A program made the translations under genes and the position numbers. This document shows positions 52,998 to 61,678 of a stretch of 64,000 nt of DNA, piece after piece. The stretch comes from Maribacter sp. PR1 (GTDB taxonomy: Bacteria > Bacteroidota > Bacteroidia > Flavobacteriales > Flavobacteriaceae). The notes beneath the pieces were generated by a model that made no database searches, had not been told where the DNA came from, and saw nothing but the letters and a program-made list of their open reading frames with translations. The stretch is taken from positions 124,001 to 188,000 of the forward strand of contig NZ_JAQPCG010000004.1 in NCBI RefSeq assembly GCF_028464145.1. The letters run 5' to 3'. The stretch's first letter is position 1. Each line of letters starts with the position of its first letter.

Positions 52998-53644
52998 TGG
53001 AAAGAAGAAAAGCATTGAAGAACATGGGGCTGTCTCTTGGTTATATTGTGGCAACCCCGACATTGATGGGCATTGCCCAAAGCTGTAAAAATGAAAGTGC
53101 AACTACATGGACACCGAAATTTTTTACAAAGGAAGAAGGTACGGTTATTACTCACTTGGTGGACATTATTCTTCCAAAGACCGATACACCGTCGGCCTCT
53201 GAGGTAAAAACACACCTATTTATCGACAAATTTTTCGATGAGGCCATGGAGAAGAATCAGCAGGATTTCGTTAAAATGTCAATGGGCCGTTTTATGGACA
53301 AAGCTTTAAAGGATTCTGGCAAGGATAGGGCATTTGACCTCACTCCCGAGGATTTAAAGCCGGTCTTGGCCTCGTCATTAAAGGTATCCAAAGAACAGGA
53401 GGCCAAAAATTTTGAAACGATAAACTCGTATCAAGAATCGGTTGCCCATGGTAACATTGCTAATCTGGATGACATTGTTGCCCGATTTGGCTTTGCGAAC
53501 AATCTTCGTGGGCTGACTATCTGGGGCTATAAAATCTCTGAATATATGGGTGAGGAAGTACTGGCCTATCTCCCTATTCCGGCAGAATATATTTCATGTG
53601 AGGCTACACAAAAACTTACTGGAGGTAAAGCATGGTCATTATAA
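52997..53644 (+). CDS. Gluconate 2-dehydrogenase subunit 3-family protein
   Basis: A 215-residue protein that begins MERRKALKNMGLSLGYIVAT, a twin-Arg-like leader, with a possible lipid Cys in GIAQSCKN. The body matches the small subunit of membrane gluconate dehydrogenases: FFTKEEGTVITHLVDIILPKTDTPSASE and a C-terminal FANNLRGLTIWGYKISEYMG. In known complexes this subunit carries the GMC flavoprotein across the membrane by Tat. A cytochrome c subunit is missing here; the cytochromes at 9.3-11.2 kb are candidates. Confidence 0.9.
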   Translation: MERRKALKNMGLSLGYIVATPTLMGIAQSCKNESATTWTPKFFTKEEGTVITHLVDIILPKTDTPSASEVKTHLFIDKFFDEAMEKNQQDFVKMSMGRFMDKALKDSGKDRAFDLTPEDLKPVLASSLKVSKEQEAKNFETINSYQESVAHGNIANLDDIVARFGFANNLRGLTIWGYKISEYMGEEVLAYLPIPAEYISCEATQKLTGGKAWSL

Positions 53645-53703
53645 TTAATCGACCTGTTCCAAAACAGTCTCTAAACGATTTGTAATTTTTAAAAAAAAAA
53701 ACG

Positions 53704-54156
53704 ATGACAGATTTAACAACAAGCGCAAGTACGCGTGTCTTCAGAAACAACTACCTTGGCCACCTGGCCTATCTATGGCAGGGCAAACCCTATGTAATTC
53801 CCATTACCTATTATTTTGATCCTACTGACAATACAATCATTAGCTATACCTCGGAAGGCCATAAAATCGATGCGATGCGCAAAAACAATTCGGTCTCCGT
53901 ACAGGTTGAAGAAATACAATCCATGTTTAATTGGGAATCGGCCATGGCACACGGCACATTCGAAGAACCTGAAGGCAGCGTTGCAAAGCAAAAGTTACAC
54001 GTATTTACCGAAGGCATAAAAAATACAATAAAACGAAAAGAACACAAAGAGGTCGAGTTCATCAACGAATTTTCAAGCAAATTATACTCTAGGGGTATTC
54101 CAATTGTTTACCGTATCAAAATACTGGAAAATATGGGAAAACGCAGGGAAACCTAA
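53704..54156 (+). CDS. Pyridoxamine-5'-phosphate-oxidase-family flavin-binding protein
   Basis: A 150-residue split-barrel protein: STRVFRNNYLGHLAYLWQGKPYVIPITYYFD, YTSEGHKIDAMRKNNSVSVQVEE, then SAMAHGTFEEPEG. This pattern is that of FMN- or F420-binding PNPOx-like proteins of about 150 residues, which are often nitroreductase-like or haem-linked. No PNPOx PLP-site signature is seen, so vitamin B6 synthesis is unlikely. It sits alone between the GMC operon and a lipoprotein. Confidence 0.85.
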   Translation: MTDLTTSASTRVFRNNYLGHLAYLWQGKPYVIPITYYFDPTDNTIISYTSEGHKIDAMRKNNSVSVQVEEIQSMFNWESAMAHGTFEEPEGSVAKQKLHVFTEGIKNTIKRKEHKEVEFINEFSSKLYSRGIPIVYRIKILENMGKRRET

Positions 54157-54176
54157 AGATACTATCAATAATGGGC

Positions 54177-54198
54177 TAAAGCTATAGGGCAATTTTAA
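54177..54198 (+). repeat. Copy A of an imperfect direct repeat flanking the 54269 gene
   Basis: TAAAGCTATAGGGCAATTTT here is repeated with two or three changes at 54773-54795 (TAAAGCTATTGGGCAAATTC). The copies lie about 600 bp apart on the same strand and bracket one lipoprotein gene. See the findings. Confidence 0.5.
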
Positions 54199-54247
54199 AA
54201 AATGATGAAATGCCAAGAATAGATACATTGAACGTTATGATAGAAAG

Positions 54248-54255
54248 TAACTTTA
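54248..54255 (+). promoter_or_regulatory. Possible -7 element for the 54269 lipoprotein gene
   Basis: TAACTTTA resembles TAnnTTTG with one mismatch, and an ATTG at 54227-54230 lies 17 bp upstream. The ATG at 54269 is 13 bp downstream. Weak evidence. Confidence 0.25.
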
Positions 54256-54268
54256 TACTACTATAGCT

Positions 54269-54775
54269 ATGTTAAAACGGGCAAATCTTTTATTACCCTT
54301 AATTTTGTTGATTTTATTGGCATGTAATAACGACGACCAAGGTTCACAACAGGTTAACCTATTGTTTACCGAAGATAATCTAATAGGAGATTGGAAAAGG
54401 ATAGCCGAATTTAGAGGGCAACCTAATGATTCATTGGGAATTTTGGAACCAACAGAAGATTTATTTACCCAATTCGAGAATTGCCGAAAAGATGATATGA
54501 TCCGCTATGTCAAGGCAATACAACAAGAAGAAAACACTTATTTCTGGGGAATCGGGGAAGTTGCATGTCATAACCAGATACCCAACTCATTTATAGAAAT
54601 TGGCACTTGGACTATTCAGGAATCAGGGAAACTAAACCGCTTTTATTCGGATATCAGTGAACCCTTTGTCGTAGTCTTATTGACAAGCCAACAGTTGCGT
54701 ATTCGAAAGGAATCGGGAGTAAAGGAATCTGAAGGAACCATCTATGAATTTACTGAATATGAACGTGTGAGATAA
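54269..54775 (+). CDS. Lipocalin-like lipoprotein of unknown function
   Basis: A 168-residue lipoprotein (lipobox LLAC, lipid Cys about 19) with a following acidic DDQ. The body is beta-rich and carries LIGDWKRIAEFRGQ early and TIYEFTEYERV late, as in small lipocalin-like (DUF4923/DUF5004-type) lipoproteins of Bacteroidota. Two cysteines (FENCRKDD and VACHNQ) may form a disulfide. It is the last + strand gene of the long co-directional run; the next gene is on the minus strand and ends 20 bp away. Confidence 0.7.
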   Translation: MLKRANLLLPLILLILLACNNDDQGSQQVNLLFTEDNLIGDWKRIAEFRGQPNDSLGILEPTEDLFTQFENCRKDDMIRYVKAIQQEENTYFWGIGEVACHNQIPNSFIEIGTWTIQESGKLNRFYSDISEPFVVVLLTSQQLRIRKESGVKESEGTIYEFTEYERVR

Positions 54776-54795
54776 AGCTATTGGGCAAATTCTAA
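54773..54795 (+). repeat. Copy B of the direct repeat, at the lipoprotein stop codon
   Basis: It begins with the TAA stop of the lipoprotein gene and reads TAAAGCTATTGGGCAAATTC. Copy A at 54177 therefore looks like the end of a lost duplicate of the gene, or a site used in recombination. Confidence 0.5.
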
Positions 54796-56472
54796 TTACC
54801 ATTCAGATTCTTCCTTCTTCAATTCAGGATATAGAGCATTTAGCAAGGGTATGCAATCAATTTTCTGTTTTGGATTTGTAGCATGGAACTTTGCCAACTT
54901 TTTTTGAAAGGTTTTCTTTTTGTCCAAAAGCATCAATTTTTCCCAAATACCATAGCTCTTAAAGGCTTTTTCGATGTAACTCCAATAGTCGGCATAACTA
55001 TGTATGGCATTGTTTGCAAAGGCTATCCATTGATTTTTTTGATATCTGTAGCCAATAATCTCATCTCTTTTTGCGCTTTCAATTATGCAAATAAGGGGTT
55101 TATGTTCGAAAAGTTCATCGATTATATAACTACTATTAAGCACATTTGCCAATCGAAACATTAATAATGTCGATTCGTATTCAATAATATCGGTTTCGAT
55201 TTGGGCTAATATTGTTTCGTCCTCTTTTTTTAACATATATCCTTTTCGGACAAGTTTCCTTAAAAGCCACATTTTATGCTCAATAGCGTTATTTTCAAAA
55301 ATTGTTGTAAGAAGCGTTTTATTGTCCTTGGATTTTTCGTTTAAGTCAATTTCCAAATATGAACTATCAATCATATGCTCCAAAAAACCCATATGACCTT
55401 TTTTTGCTATTGAAAACCAATGGTGGATTCTTGGTTGACCATCATTAGGTTTAAAAGCATCGGATTCATTTAATATCGATAGTTCAAATTCGTCCAAATT
55501 TTCCATTTGTTCTTCGATGGAAGAAAAATTATAACTTTTGTTTTTCCATAAGAATCGGAGATTCTCTATTATAGAGGTTGCTTTTTCTTCCGCTACTATC
55601 TTTCTTCGAAGCTCTTGATTTTTGATTTCCTCTTGCCTTTCCTTTTCAAGAAGTTTGGCATGTTCCTTCTCTCTAACCTTTAGTTTTTCCCCATAGTCGT
55701 AATAATAAACCTGACAAGATCCAATACTGAACTTGAGTTGCTGCAAGCTGACCGATTTTTCTATCCATTTGCTGAGTAATTTATTATCATCTGTTAGAAA
55801 TGGATATTTGTACGTACACAGCAATCTAAAAGGTTCTGAGTCTTCATCCAGTTTGAAGAAGTTTTGAAAATCCGTAAGATATTTGATATCGCGTTCCATT
55901 TGTCGCTGGCCATGAACATCAAAATCATCCAATATCCAAATAAGAAAGATCCCTTTCCTTTGGTAAAAATCATGGCGGTCATAGATATAACGCAGGGATA
56001 GGTCGGATAGTTGTATCTCGAAAACTAGTTCTTTGTCCAAATATTTACAATACGCATCGGGCCTGCGTTTTTCATTCTCATCGTAAATAAAGGTATCATC
56101 TACGCAGATAGAATGAACACCACCTATGTTGGAAAGTTTTTCGGCTATTTTGTTCTTGAGTGTCTTATGTCTTGCACTTTCTTTTCCCCGATAAAGCTGT
56201 GCCATTTGGTCTGTTTCCTCTTGCGATAGGTTGGCTTCTTTTAAATAACAGTACGGCGCATTTGGTTGGTGCTTAAAATGTAGTCTATCATACTTGCTAT
56301 TGGAAACATTCAATTTTTGGTCACACTCACAACAGTAAAGTTCTACTTCATCCATATGATACCGCTTGCGAAGTTCAAATGAATTTTTAGCTGTGTCAAA
56401 GACATCATCCGCTTCAAGAATCTCTCCTGAAGTTTTGTCAAAAGCTACTTTTATTGATCTTTGAAATGGCAT
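54796..56472 (-). CDS. CoiA-like / DUF6035-type nuclease-fold protein
   Basis: A 558-residue protein. The N-terminus has a zinc-ribbon-like part: YCCECDQKLNV, then FKHQPNAPYCYLKE. A CoiA-type PD-(D/E)xK domain follows: RHKTLKNKIAEKLS, RRPDAYCKYLDKELVFEIQLS (Asp, then Glu-x-Gln), and YQRKGIFLIWILDDFD. CoiA relatives act on DNA in competence; DUF6035-type proteins are seen in variable regions. The C-terminal 250 residues are helical, without known motifs. It is the second gene of a minus-strand pair with the HEPN gene (5-bp gap). A defence role is possible, not proven. Confidence 0.75.
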   Translation of the reverse strand: MPFQRSIKVAFDKTSGEILEADDVFDTAKNSFELRKRYHMDEVELYCCECDQKLNVSNSKYDRLHFKHQPNAPYCYLKEANLSQEETDQMAQLYRGKESARHKTLKNKIAEKLSNIGGVHSICVDDTFIYDENEKRRPDAYCKYLDKELVFEIQLSDLSLRYIYDRHDFYQRKGIFLIWILDDFDVHGQRQMERDIKYLTDFQNFFKLDEDSEPFRLLCTYKYPFLTDDNKLLSKWIEKSVSLQQLKFSIGSCQVYYYDYGEKLKVREKEHAKLLEKERQEEIKNQELRRKIVAEEKATSIIENLRFLWKNKSYNFSSIEEQMENLDEFELSILNESDAFKPNDGQPRIHHWFSIAKKGHMGFLEHMIDSSYLEIDLNEKSKDNKTLLTTIFENNAIEHKMWLLRKLVRKGYMLKKEDETILAQIETDIIEYESTLLMFRLANVLNSSYIIDELFEHKPLICIIESAKRDEIIGYRYQKNQWIAFANNAIHSYADYWSYIEKAFKSYGIWEKLMLLDKKKTFQKKLAKFHATNPKQKIDCIPLLNALYPELKKEESEW

Positions 56473-56477
56473 TTCTA

Positions 56478-57356
56478 TTATTGAGTAGTTTTAAGGTTCG
56501 AAAACAAGTTTTGTAACACTTGTTTATTCGCATTCATTTTCTCCAAACGAAGTATCGCCTCCTTTAACAATTCCATAAAATCCAATTGTTTTTGTACAAT
56601 TGGTAGTTCTTTGATGTAAATGCTCTCTGGATTGATTCCGTTTTTGGGATATCTTGTCATAGAACTATGTTGAATGGTCAATAGAGCACAGAAGTACAAC
56701 GCATAATCTATAAATATAGAATCCAATTGAATTGGTATTAAACGATGTATTATATTTTGAAAAAAGCTCTGCGATTTATTTTTATCCGCAAGCAAATCCA
56801 TAATTTCCTTTTCTGTTTCTAAAGCATCTACCGTACCAAATTGGCCAAAGTATTTTGCCATGGCCTGCAAGTGCGATCTAAGTATTGAATTGTTATTTTC
56901 CGGAAACTTATATTCTATAGTTTTTAACCCTTTTAGCAATTCTAGATAGCCATCGAGGTCTTCCAATGTAAAATTAACCAAATCGTAATTTTTCAAACTA
57001 TCTATGAGACGAATACCATCCGAAATTGATTTGTAGTGTTTGGCAAAACCCTCATTAGAAAAAGGCTCTATATCTTTTGGCATGGGATAGAGTTCAAGAA
57101 GCCCTATTGCAGCCTTCATTTTTTCTTCTTTTCGCACCATAATTTTTCTGGGGATTTTAAATTGATTGTGGGAGGCTTCCTCGACTTCCTTTTCTGTAAA
57201 ATCGCCGGAGAAAAGAGCCGCCGCTTTATTGGCTTTCTCGCTTGCCTGTTGGAACAGGAAATAAGAGTTTCTAAAATGTCCTGTTTGATGCAGTATAAAG
57301 GCAGATTCCAAATCTTTATCAGCAATCTTTAGCCAAGTGTTAACAGTTTTTCTCAT
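56478..57356 (-). CDS. HEPN-domain protein
   Basis: A 292-residue helical protein. The N-terminal part TWLKIADKDLESAFILHQTG, FRNSYFLFQQASEKANKAA is the HEPN pattern shared with nucleotidyltransferase-associated proteins. I do not see an R-x4-6-H RNase motif, so it may be a non-catalytic HEPN. The C-terminal half is helical without named domain. It starts 167 bp from the start of the very large divergent gene and is co-transcribed with the CoiA-like gene. HEPN proteins often serve in toxin-antitoxin or phage defence systems. Confidence 0.75.
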   Translation of the reverse strand: MRKTVNTWLKIADKDLESAFILHQTGHFRNSYFLFQQASEKANKAAALFSGDFTEKEVEEASHNQFKIPRKIMVRKEEKMKAAIGLLELYPMPKDIEPFSNEGFAKHYKSISDGIRLIDSLKNYDLVNFTLEDLDGYLELLKGLKTIEYKFPENNNSILRSHLQAMAKYFGQFGTVDALETEKEIMDLLADKNKSQSFFQNIIHRLIPIQLDSIFIDYALYFCALLTIQHSSMTRYPKNGINPESIYIKELPIVQKQLDFMELLKEAILRLEKMNANKQVLQNLFSNLKTTQ

Positions 57357-57523
57357 AAGTAATGTACGTGTTCTTTGAATAATAATATTGATATTTCAAT
57401 CAGTGTGCAAAACATAAACCAGCATGCCAATATACTTTCTTAAATTTACTAATAGCAAATGAATAAGTTCCTGCCATTTTTTAATGGTCATTGAGATTTA
57501 CTATTGCGAAAAAATATTGGCGA

Positions 57524-60500
57524 ATGCAATTAATAGATAGAAAAAATCTAGAAAACTGGGCAGACACCTATGATTCCATGGGCTATCTGCCCTACTTGAT
57601 GTTGCGTTTGATAAGGGCCTCTACACCGAATACGACTTTCGTTGATATTCCGTTCGGAAGTGCCGTGACCGTTGGAGGTTGGGACGGAGTTGTCAAATGT
57701 TCGGGTTGTGGAAACCATGTTCCCGATGGAATTTCATTATGGGAATTTGGGACAGATTCAAATGTCAAGGGCAAAGCAGAAAAGGAATATACCAAACGAA
57801 CTGGCGATCCCTTGGGTTATGACATAGACCAATCCACTTTTGTTTTTGTAACACCAAGATTTTGGAAGTTCAAAGAGAAATGGAGACAGGAAAAGATTGC
57901 CGAAAAGAAATGGAAAGATATAAGGGTATACGATTCTTCTGATTTAGCACAATGGTTGGATTCAACTATGGCGGTTGCCAGATGGTTCTCAAGTTACATC
58001 GGAAAATACCCTATGGACGGTATTGTTACGGCTGATGAATATTGGGAGGAATGGTCTTCAGGACCGGCTGGAATTCTACCTCCTGAGACGGTTACCTCGG
58101 GCCGACAAAAGGAAATGGAATTATTGGCGAATTTTCTAAATGACAGTCCTGCAATTAAAGGTGTTAAGGCTTCGACCAAAGGAGAAGCGATTGCCTTCAT
58201 CATAGCTTGTGCGAAACAGTTTGAACCATCACTGAACGAGAGATTCTTTTCTAAAACCCTATTGGTCGATACTGAAGGGAATTATAGAGGTATTCGTATT
58301 AACACGACAGCTCTCAACCTAATACCAAGATTTGAAGACACCCAACCCCTCTATGCGGCAATAGCCAAAGGTCATCATGTGCTTGTTCCGCTTGGAGGGG
58401 ATGATTCCTTCAATCAAGATACCATTGTGCTGCCAACTATTGAAAAAGATGGGCAAGTAGCTAGTCTAATTGATATGGGCCTATCAAGGGAGGATGCAGT
58501 AAAGTATTCTAGGGAATCAGGTCGCAACATTACAATTCTAAAAAGATTGATAGGTTTTCCACATTTGTCCGCAAAGTGGCTAAATAAGGAAGATATCCGA
58601 GATATAGTACCAGCACTACTGCTCGGCAGATGGAACGAAAACCACCTTGGAGATAGGGAGCTTCTGGAACAACTATCGGGTCAGACCTATGCCGACTATA
58701 TTAAAGTCATAGCATACTGGAGGGATATCGATGAATCTCCGATAATTCAAATAGGCGAAACTTGGAGGCTCCTCTCTCCGCTGGATGCATGGACGCAATT
58801 GGCACCTGTACTACAGGAAGAAGACTTAAAACTTTTAGGGCAGTGCTTTCTACAGGCTTTTCAAAATGGAAATCCCGATATAGAGGATGCTAATCCGTTA
58901 TTTTCTGAAGTGCAATATTTAAGTCGAGAGAAAAAATTTTCTGGTTGGGCGCGAGAAGGCTTGATACAGTCTTTGATACTGATAGCACACTTTGGGAAAA
59001 GTCTTAAAATTCCCCAGCTTGCCATGCCACAAGATTGGGTGGATGGACTACTAAGTCGATTGCTTAATGATGCGGACGGAAAACTTTGGATATCGTTGGA
59101 TCATGAATTACCACTAATTTCGGAAGCTTCCCCAGAGGTTTTCCTTAATTCGGTCGATAAATCCCTGTCTATGGACCCGCCCCCAATAATGGAAATGTTC
59201 GAGGAGCATGAAGGGTTCTTGTATAAGAATAGTAATCATACCGGTTTGTTATGGGCATTGGAGGGATTGGCTTGGGCTCCTGAATACTTGTATGAAACAA
59301 CCGTTCTGTTATTAAAGTTATCCAAATTGGATCCCGGTGGAAATTTATCCAATCGACCTATCAATAGCCTTGCTGAAATTTATAAGCCATGGCACTATCA
59401 GACCCTAGCTGATTTTTCCGAAAGAATGGATGTTTTGAAAAGGGCGGTATTTGAGGAAAAAGAATTAGGTTGGGTACTATTATTGAGTATGCTGCCAGAT
59501 AGCTTGGGGGTTGCACAGCCCACTCACAAAATGAGATGGCGTTTGTTTGCCGAGAATGTCAATCTTACGTACACCTATGATGAAATCTTTGGCACATATT
59601 CTACTGTCGTCGATTTACTTATTTCAATTTTTGACAACTCCGATGAGAGATTGTCCGAGCTGATAAAAAATTCTGTGAAACTTTCCCCGCCTGATAGGGT
59701 TAAAATTATTGAATTGGCGAATCAGAGTATTCCAGATTTAAAACGGAACAGATTTGTTACGTGGGATGCGATTAGGGAAATCCTAAACCATCATCGGTCA
59801 CACCCCGAAACCGATTGGGCGTTGCCGGAAAAAGTATTGGCTGATTATGAAGTCCTCTATAAAAAACTAGAGCCTCAGAATACCGTCAAAAAACATCTAT
59901 GGCTTTTTAATGACCACTGGCCTCATTTTCCAGAGGGCTTTAAAGATGTTAACGATGCAGCGGTCGATCGCTATAATACACAGGAAATAAAAATTGACGA
60001 AGAAAGAGAAAAGGGTTTGAAGGCTATTCTGAAGGAATTGGGCATTGTAAAAACTCTTGAATTAGCTTCCGACGTTAAGGAGAAATGGAGTTTTGGCAAG
60101 GCGTTGGCTAATATAACGGATAGTCATGGATCTGTGTTGACAGTACTACAACTTTTGAAAACAGGAGATTTTGAAGAATGGTTTGTGCACAGTTATATAT
60201 ACTTTAAAGTTAATGAGAATGGTTTTGAGTGGCTTTTGGAATTTTATGAAGAAATAAAAGGAGATTTTATCGATGAACAGTTGGCGCATTTGTTCATACC
60301 ATTGGATCAATCGAAAGAACTTTGGGATTTTATAGATAACACTAACGACAAATTAGTCGAAAAATATTGGGTCAACATGTTACCTAGATTTCATAATTTA
60401 AGCCAAAAAGAAAAAATATACGGTACAAACCGGCTGATATATTTCAAAAGATTTTTTACAATCATCAATAGTGCACATACAATTTTCGAGGACATCCCAT

Positions 60501-61309
60501 CGGATTTGTTGGTAGAACTATTAGAGAAAACGGCGTTAGTCAAGGCGAATGAAAAAGTTAATTTCAGGGAATATGAACTCTCCAAAATTTTCGAGGTTCT
60601 TGATGCAAGGAATGATGTTGAGCACCAAAAGCTAATAAATTTAGAATGGTTGTACCTTCCTGTATTGGCAAGATATGGCGCCCATAGAAGTCCCAAAACT
60701 CTTCATAAAGAACTTACTGAAAATTCAGATTTCTTTATTGAATTGTTAAAGTGGGCTTATAGACCGAAAGATAATGATAGAGCAGAGGCCGAAGCAAAAG
60801 ATACTTCGGATCCGGATATTCAGGAGCGTGCAAAACAAGCCTATCAGCTTTTAAGCTCATGGAAAGGTATTCCTGGGGTTGAAACAGACGGAACCATCGA
60901 TAAGGATAAATTGTTGAGTTGGATCGATCGTGCAAGACATTTAGCCAAGGAAGCAGATCGTATCGAGGTCGCTGATGCGCAAATAGGGCAAAGTCTGGCT
61001 CAGTATCCGGAAACTGGTATGGAATGGCCGCCCGATGAAATTTGCGAAATTATCGAGCGAATAAATACGGATAGTTTAAAAAGAAATTTTTCAAGTGCCA
61101 CCAGCAACAAGAGAAGTTTTTCCTCAAGGGGTGCCTTTGAAGGTGGCGACATAGAACGTGATAAAGCTATGTATTTCGAAAAATTAGCTTTAAGGATAAA
61201 ATCAAAATATCCGAATGTTGCGGCAATACTTCAGAGGTTATCAAAAAGATATTTGATAGACGCCAAAAGAATGGATGATCGTGCTGAAAGAGATAAATTG
61301 GAGTATTAA
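57524..61309 (+). CDS. Very large protein with nuclease-like N-terminus and degenerate NTPase-like middle
   Basis: A 1261-residue protein. Residues 30-165 show GGWDGVVKCSGCG (Asp54, Cys59, Cys62), VPDGISLWEFGTD (Glu74) and FVFVTPRFWKFKEKW, a pattern reminiscent of PD-(D/E)xK-type effector domains, but with E-x-G in place of E-x-K. Residues 190-360 read like a STAND ATPase that has lost its P-loop: GVKASTKGEA stands where G-x4-G-K-T would be. The remaining about 900 residues are helical, like a sensor array of repeats. No signal or membrane segment. The ATG at 57524 is preferred over an upstream TTG. The defence role is my inference from layout and neighbours. Confidence 0.7.
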   Translation: MQLIDRKNLENWADTYDSMGYLPYLMLRLIRASTPNTTFVDIPFGSAVTVGGWDGVVKCSGCGNHVPDGISLWEFGTDSNVKGKAEKEYTKRTGDPLGYDIDQSTFVFVTPRFWKFKEKWRQEKIAEKKWKDIRVYDSSDLAQWLDSTMAVARWFSSYIGKYPMDGIVTADEYWEEWSSGPAGILPPETVTSGRQKEMELLANFLNDSPAIKGVKASTKGEAIAFIIACAKQFEPSLNERFFSKTLLVDTEGNYRGIRINTTALNLIPRFEDTQPLYAAIAKGHHVLVPLGGDDSFNQDTIVLPTIEKDGQVASLIDMGLSREDAVKYSRESGRNITILKRLIGFPHLSAKWLNKEDIRDIVPALLLGRWNENHLGDRELLEQLSGQTYADYIKVIAYWRDIDESPIIQIGETWRLLSPLDAWTQLAPVLQEEDLKLLGQCFLQAFQNGNPDIEDANPLFSEVQYLSREKKFSGWAREGLIQSLILIAHFGKSLKIPQLAMPQDWVDGLLSRLLNDADGKLWISLDHELPLISEASPEVFLNSVDKSLSMDPPPIMEMFEEHEGFLYKNSNHTGLLWALEGLAWAPEYLYETTVLLLKLSKLDPGGNLSNRPINSLAEIYKPWHYQTLADFSERMDVLKRAVFEEKELGWVLLLSMLPDSLGVAQPTHKMRWRLFAENVNLTYTYDEIFGTYSTVVDLLISIFDNSDERLSELIKNSVKLSPPDRVKIIELANQSIPDLKRNRFVTWDAIREILNHHRSHPETDWALPEKVLADYEVLYKKLEPQNTVKKHLWLFNDHWPHFPEGFKDVNDAAVDRYNTQEIKIDEEREKGLKAILKELGIVKTLELASDVKEKWSFGKALANITDSHGSVLTVLQLLKTGDFEEWFVHSYIYFKVNENGFEWLLEFYEEIKGDFIDEQLAHLFIPLDQSKELWDFIDNTNDKLVEKYWVNMLPRFHNLSQKEKIYGTNRLIYFKRFFTIINSAHTIFEDIPSDLLVELLEKTALVKANEKVNFREYELSKIFEVLDARNDVEHQKLINLEWLYLPVLARYGAHRSPKTLHKELTENSDFFIELLKWAYRPKDNDRAEAEAKDTSDPDIQERAKQAYQLLSSWKGIPGVETDGTIDKDKLLSWIDRARHLAKEADRIEVADAQIGQSLAQYPETGMEWPPDEICEIIERINTDSLKRNFSSATSNKRSFSSRGAFEGGDIERDKAMYFEKLALRIKSKYPNVAAILQRLSKRYLIDAKRMDDRAERDKLEY

Positions 61310-61436
61310 CCCAAATTTTAAGAATCCTCCTTTTCGGAGGTCGTAAACAGAACTTCTGTCTGAAATAAAATTAATGTCGCCATGATTACCCACAAGTGAA
61401 GGTGGCATAATTATTTCTAAAAAATCTATACGAATC
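61310..61436. other. Non-coding gap with two small inverted repeats
   Basis: Following the large gene are CCTCC-TTTTC-GGAGG (61326-61340) and ACAGAA-C-TTCTGT (61348-61360). Neither is followed by a T run, so they are poor terminators. No gene is seen here on either strand that I can support. Confidence 0.35.
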
Positions 61437-61468
61437 TTTTGAAACAAAACTTTTTTATGATACTTTTA
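61437..61468 (+). promoter_or_regulatory. Promoter of the initiator tRNA gene
   Basis: TTTTG (61437-61441) and TACTTTTA (61461-61468) are separated by exactly 19 bp, the preferred spacing for Bacteroidota -33/-7 boxes, with one mismatch in the -7. Transcription would start near 61475, about 78 bp before the tRNA. A CATACG-C-CGTATG inverted repeat (61484-61496) lies in that leader. Confidence 0.5.
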
Positions 61469-61552
61469 CCGTATATAAAACCGCATACGCCGTATGTAGT
61501 TTATAAGATTTAAGCGATTATTAACTCGCTGTTAATTAAAGAGTTATAAAAC

Positions 61553-61625
<73 letters not shown>

Positions 61626-61678
61626 CAAAGGCCAAGGCCTAGAGAATCAACGGTTTGTGTACCCACAGACCGTTTTTT

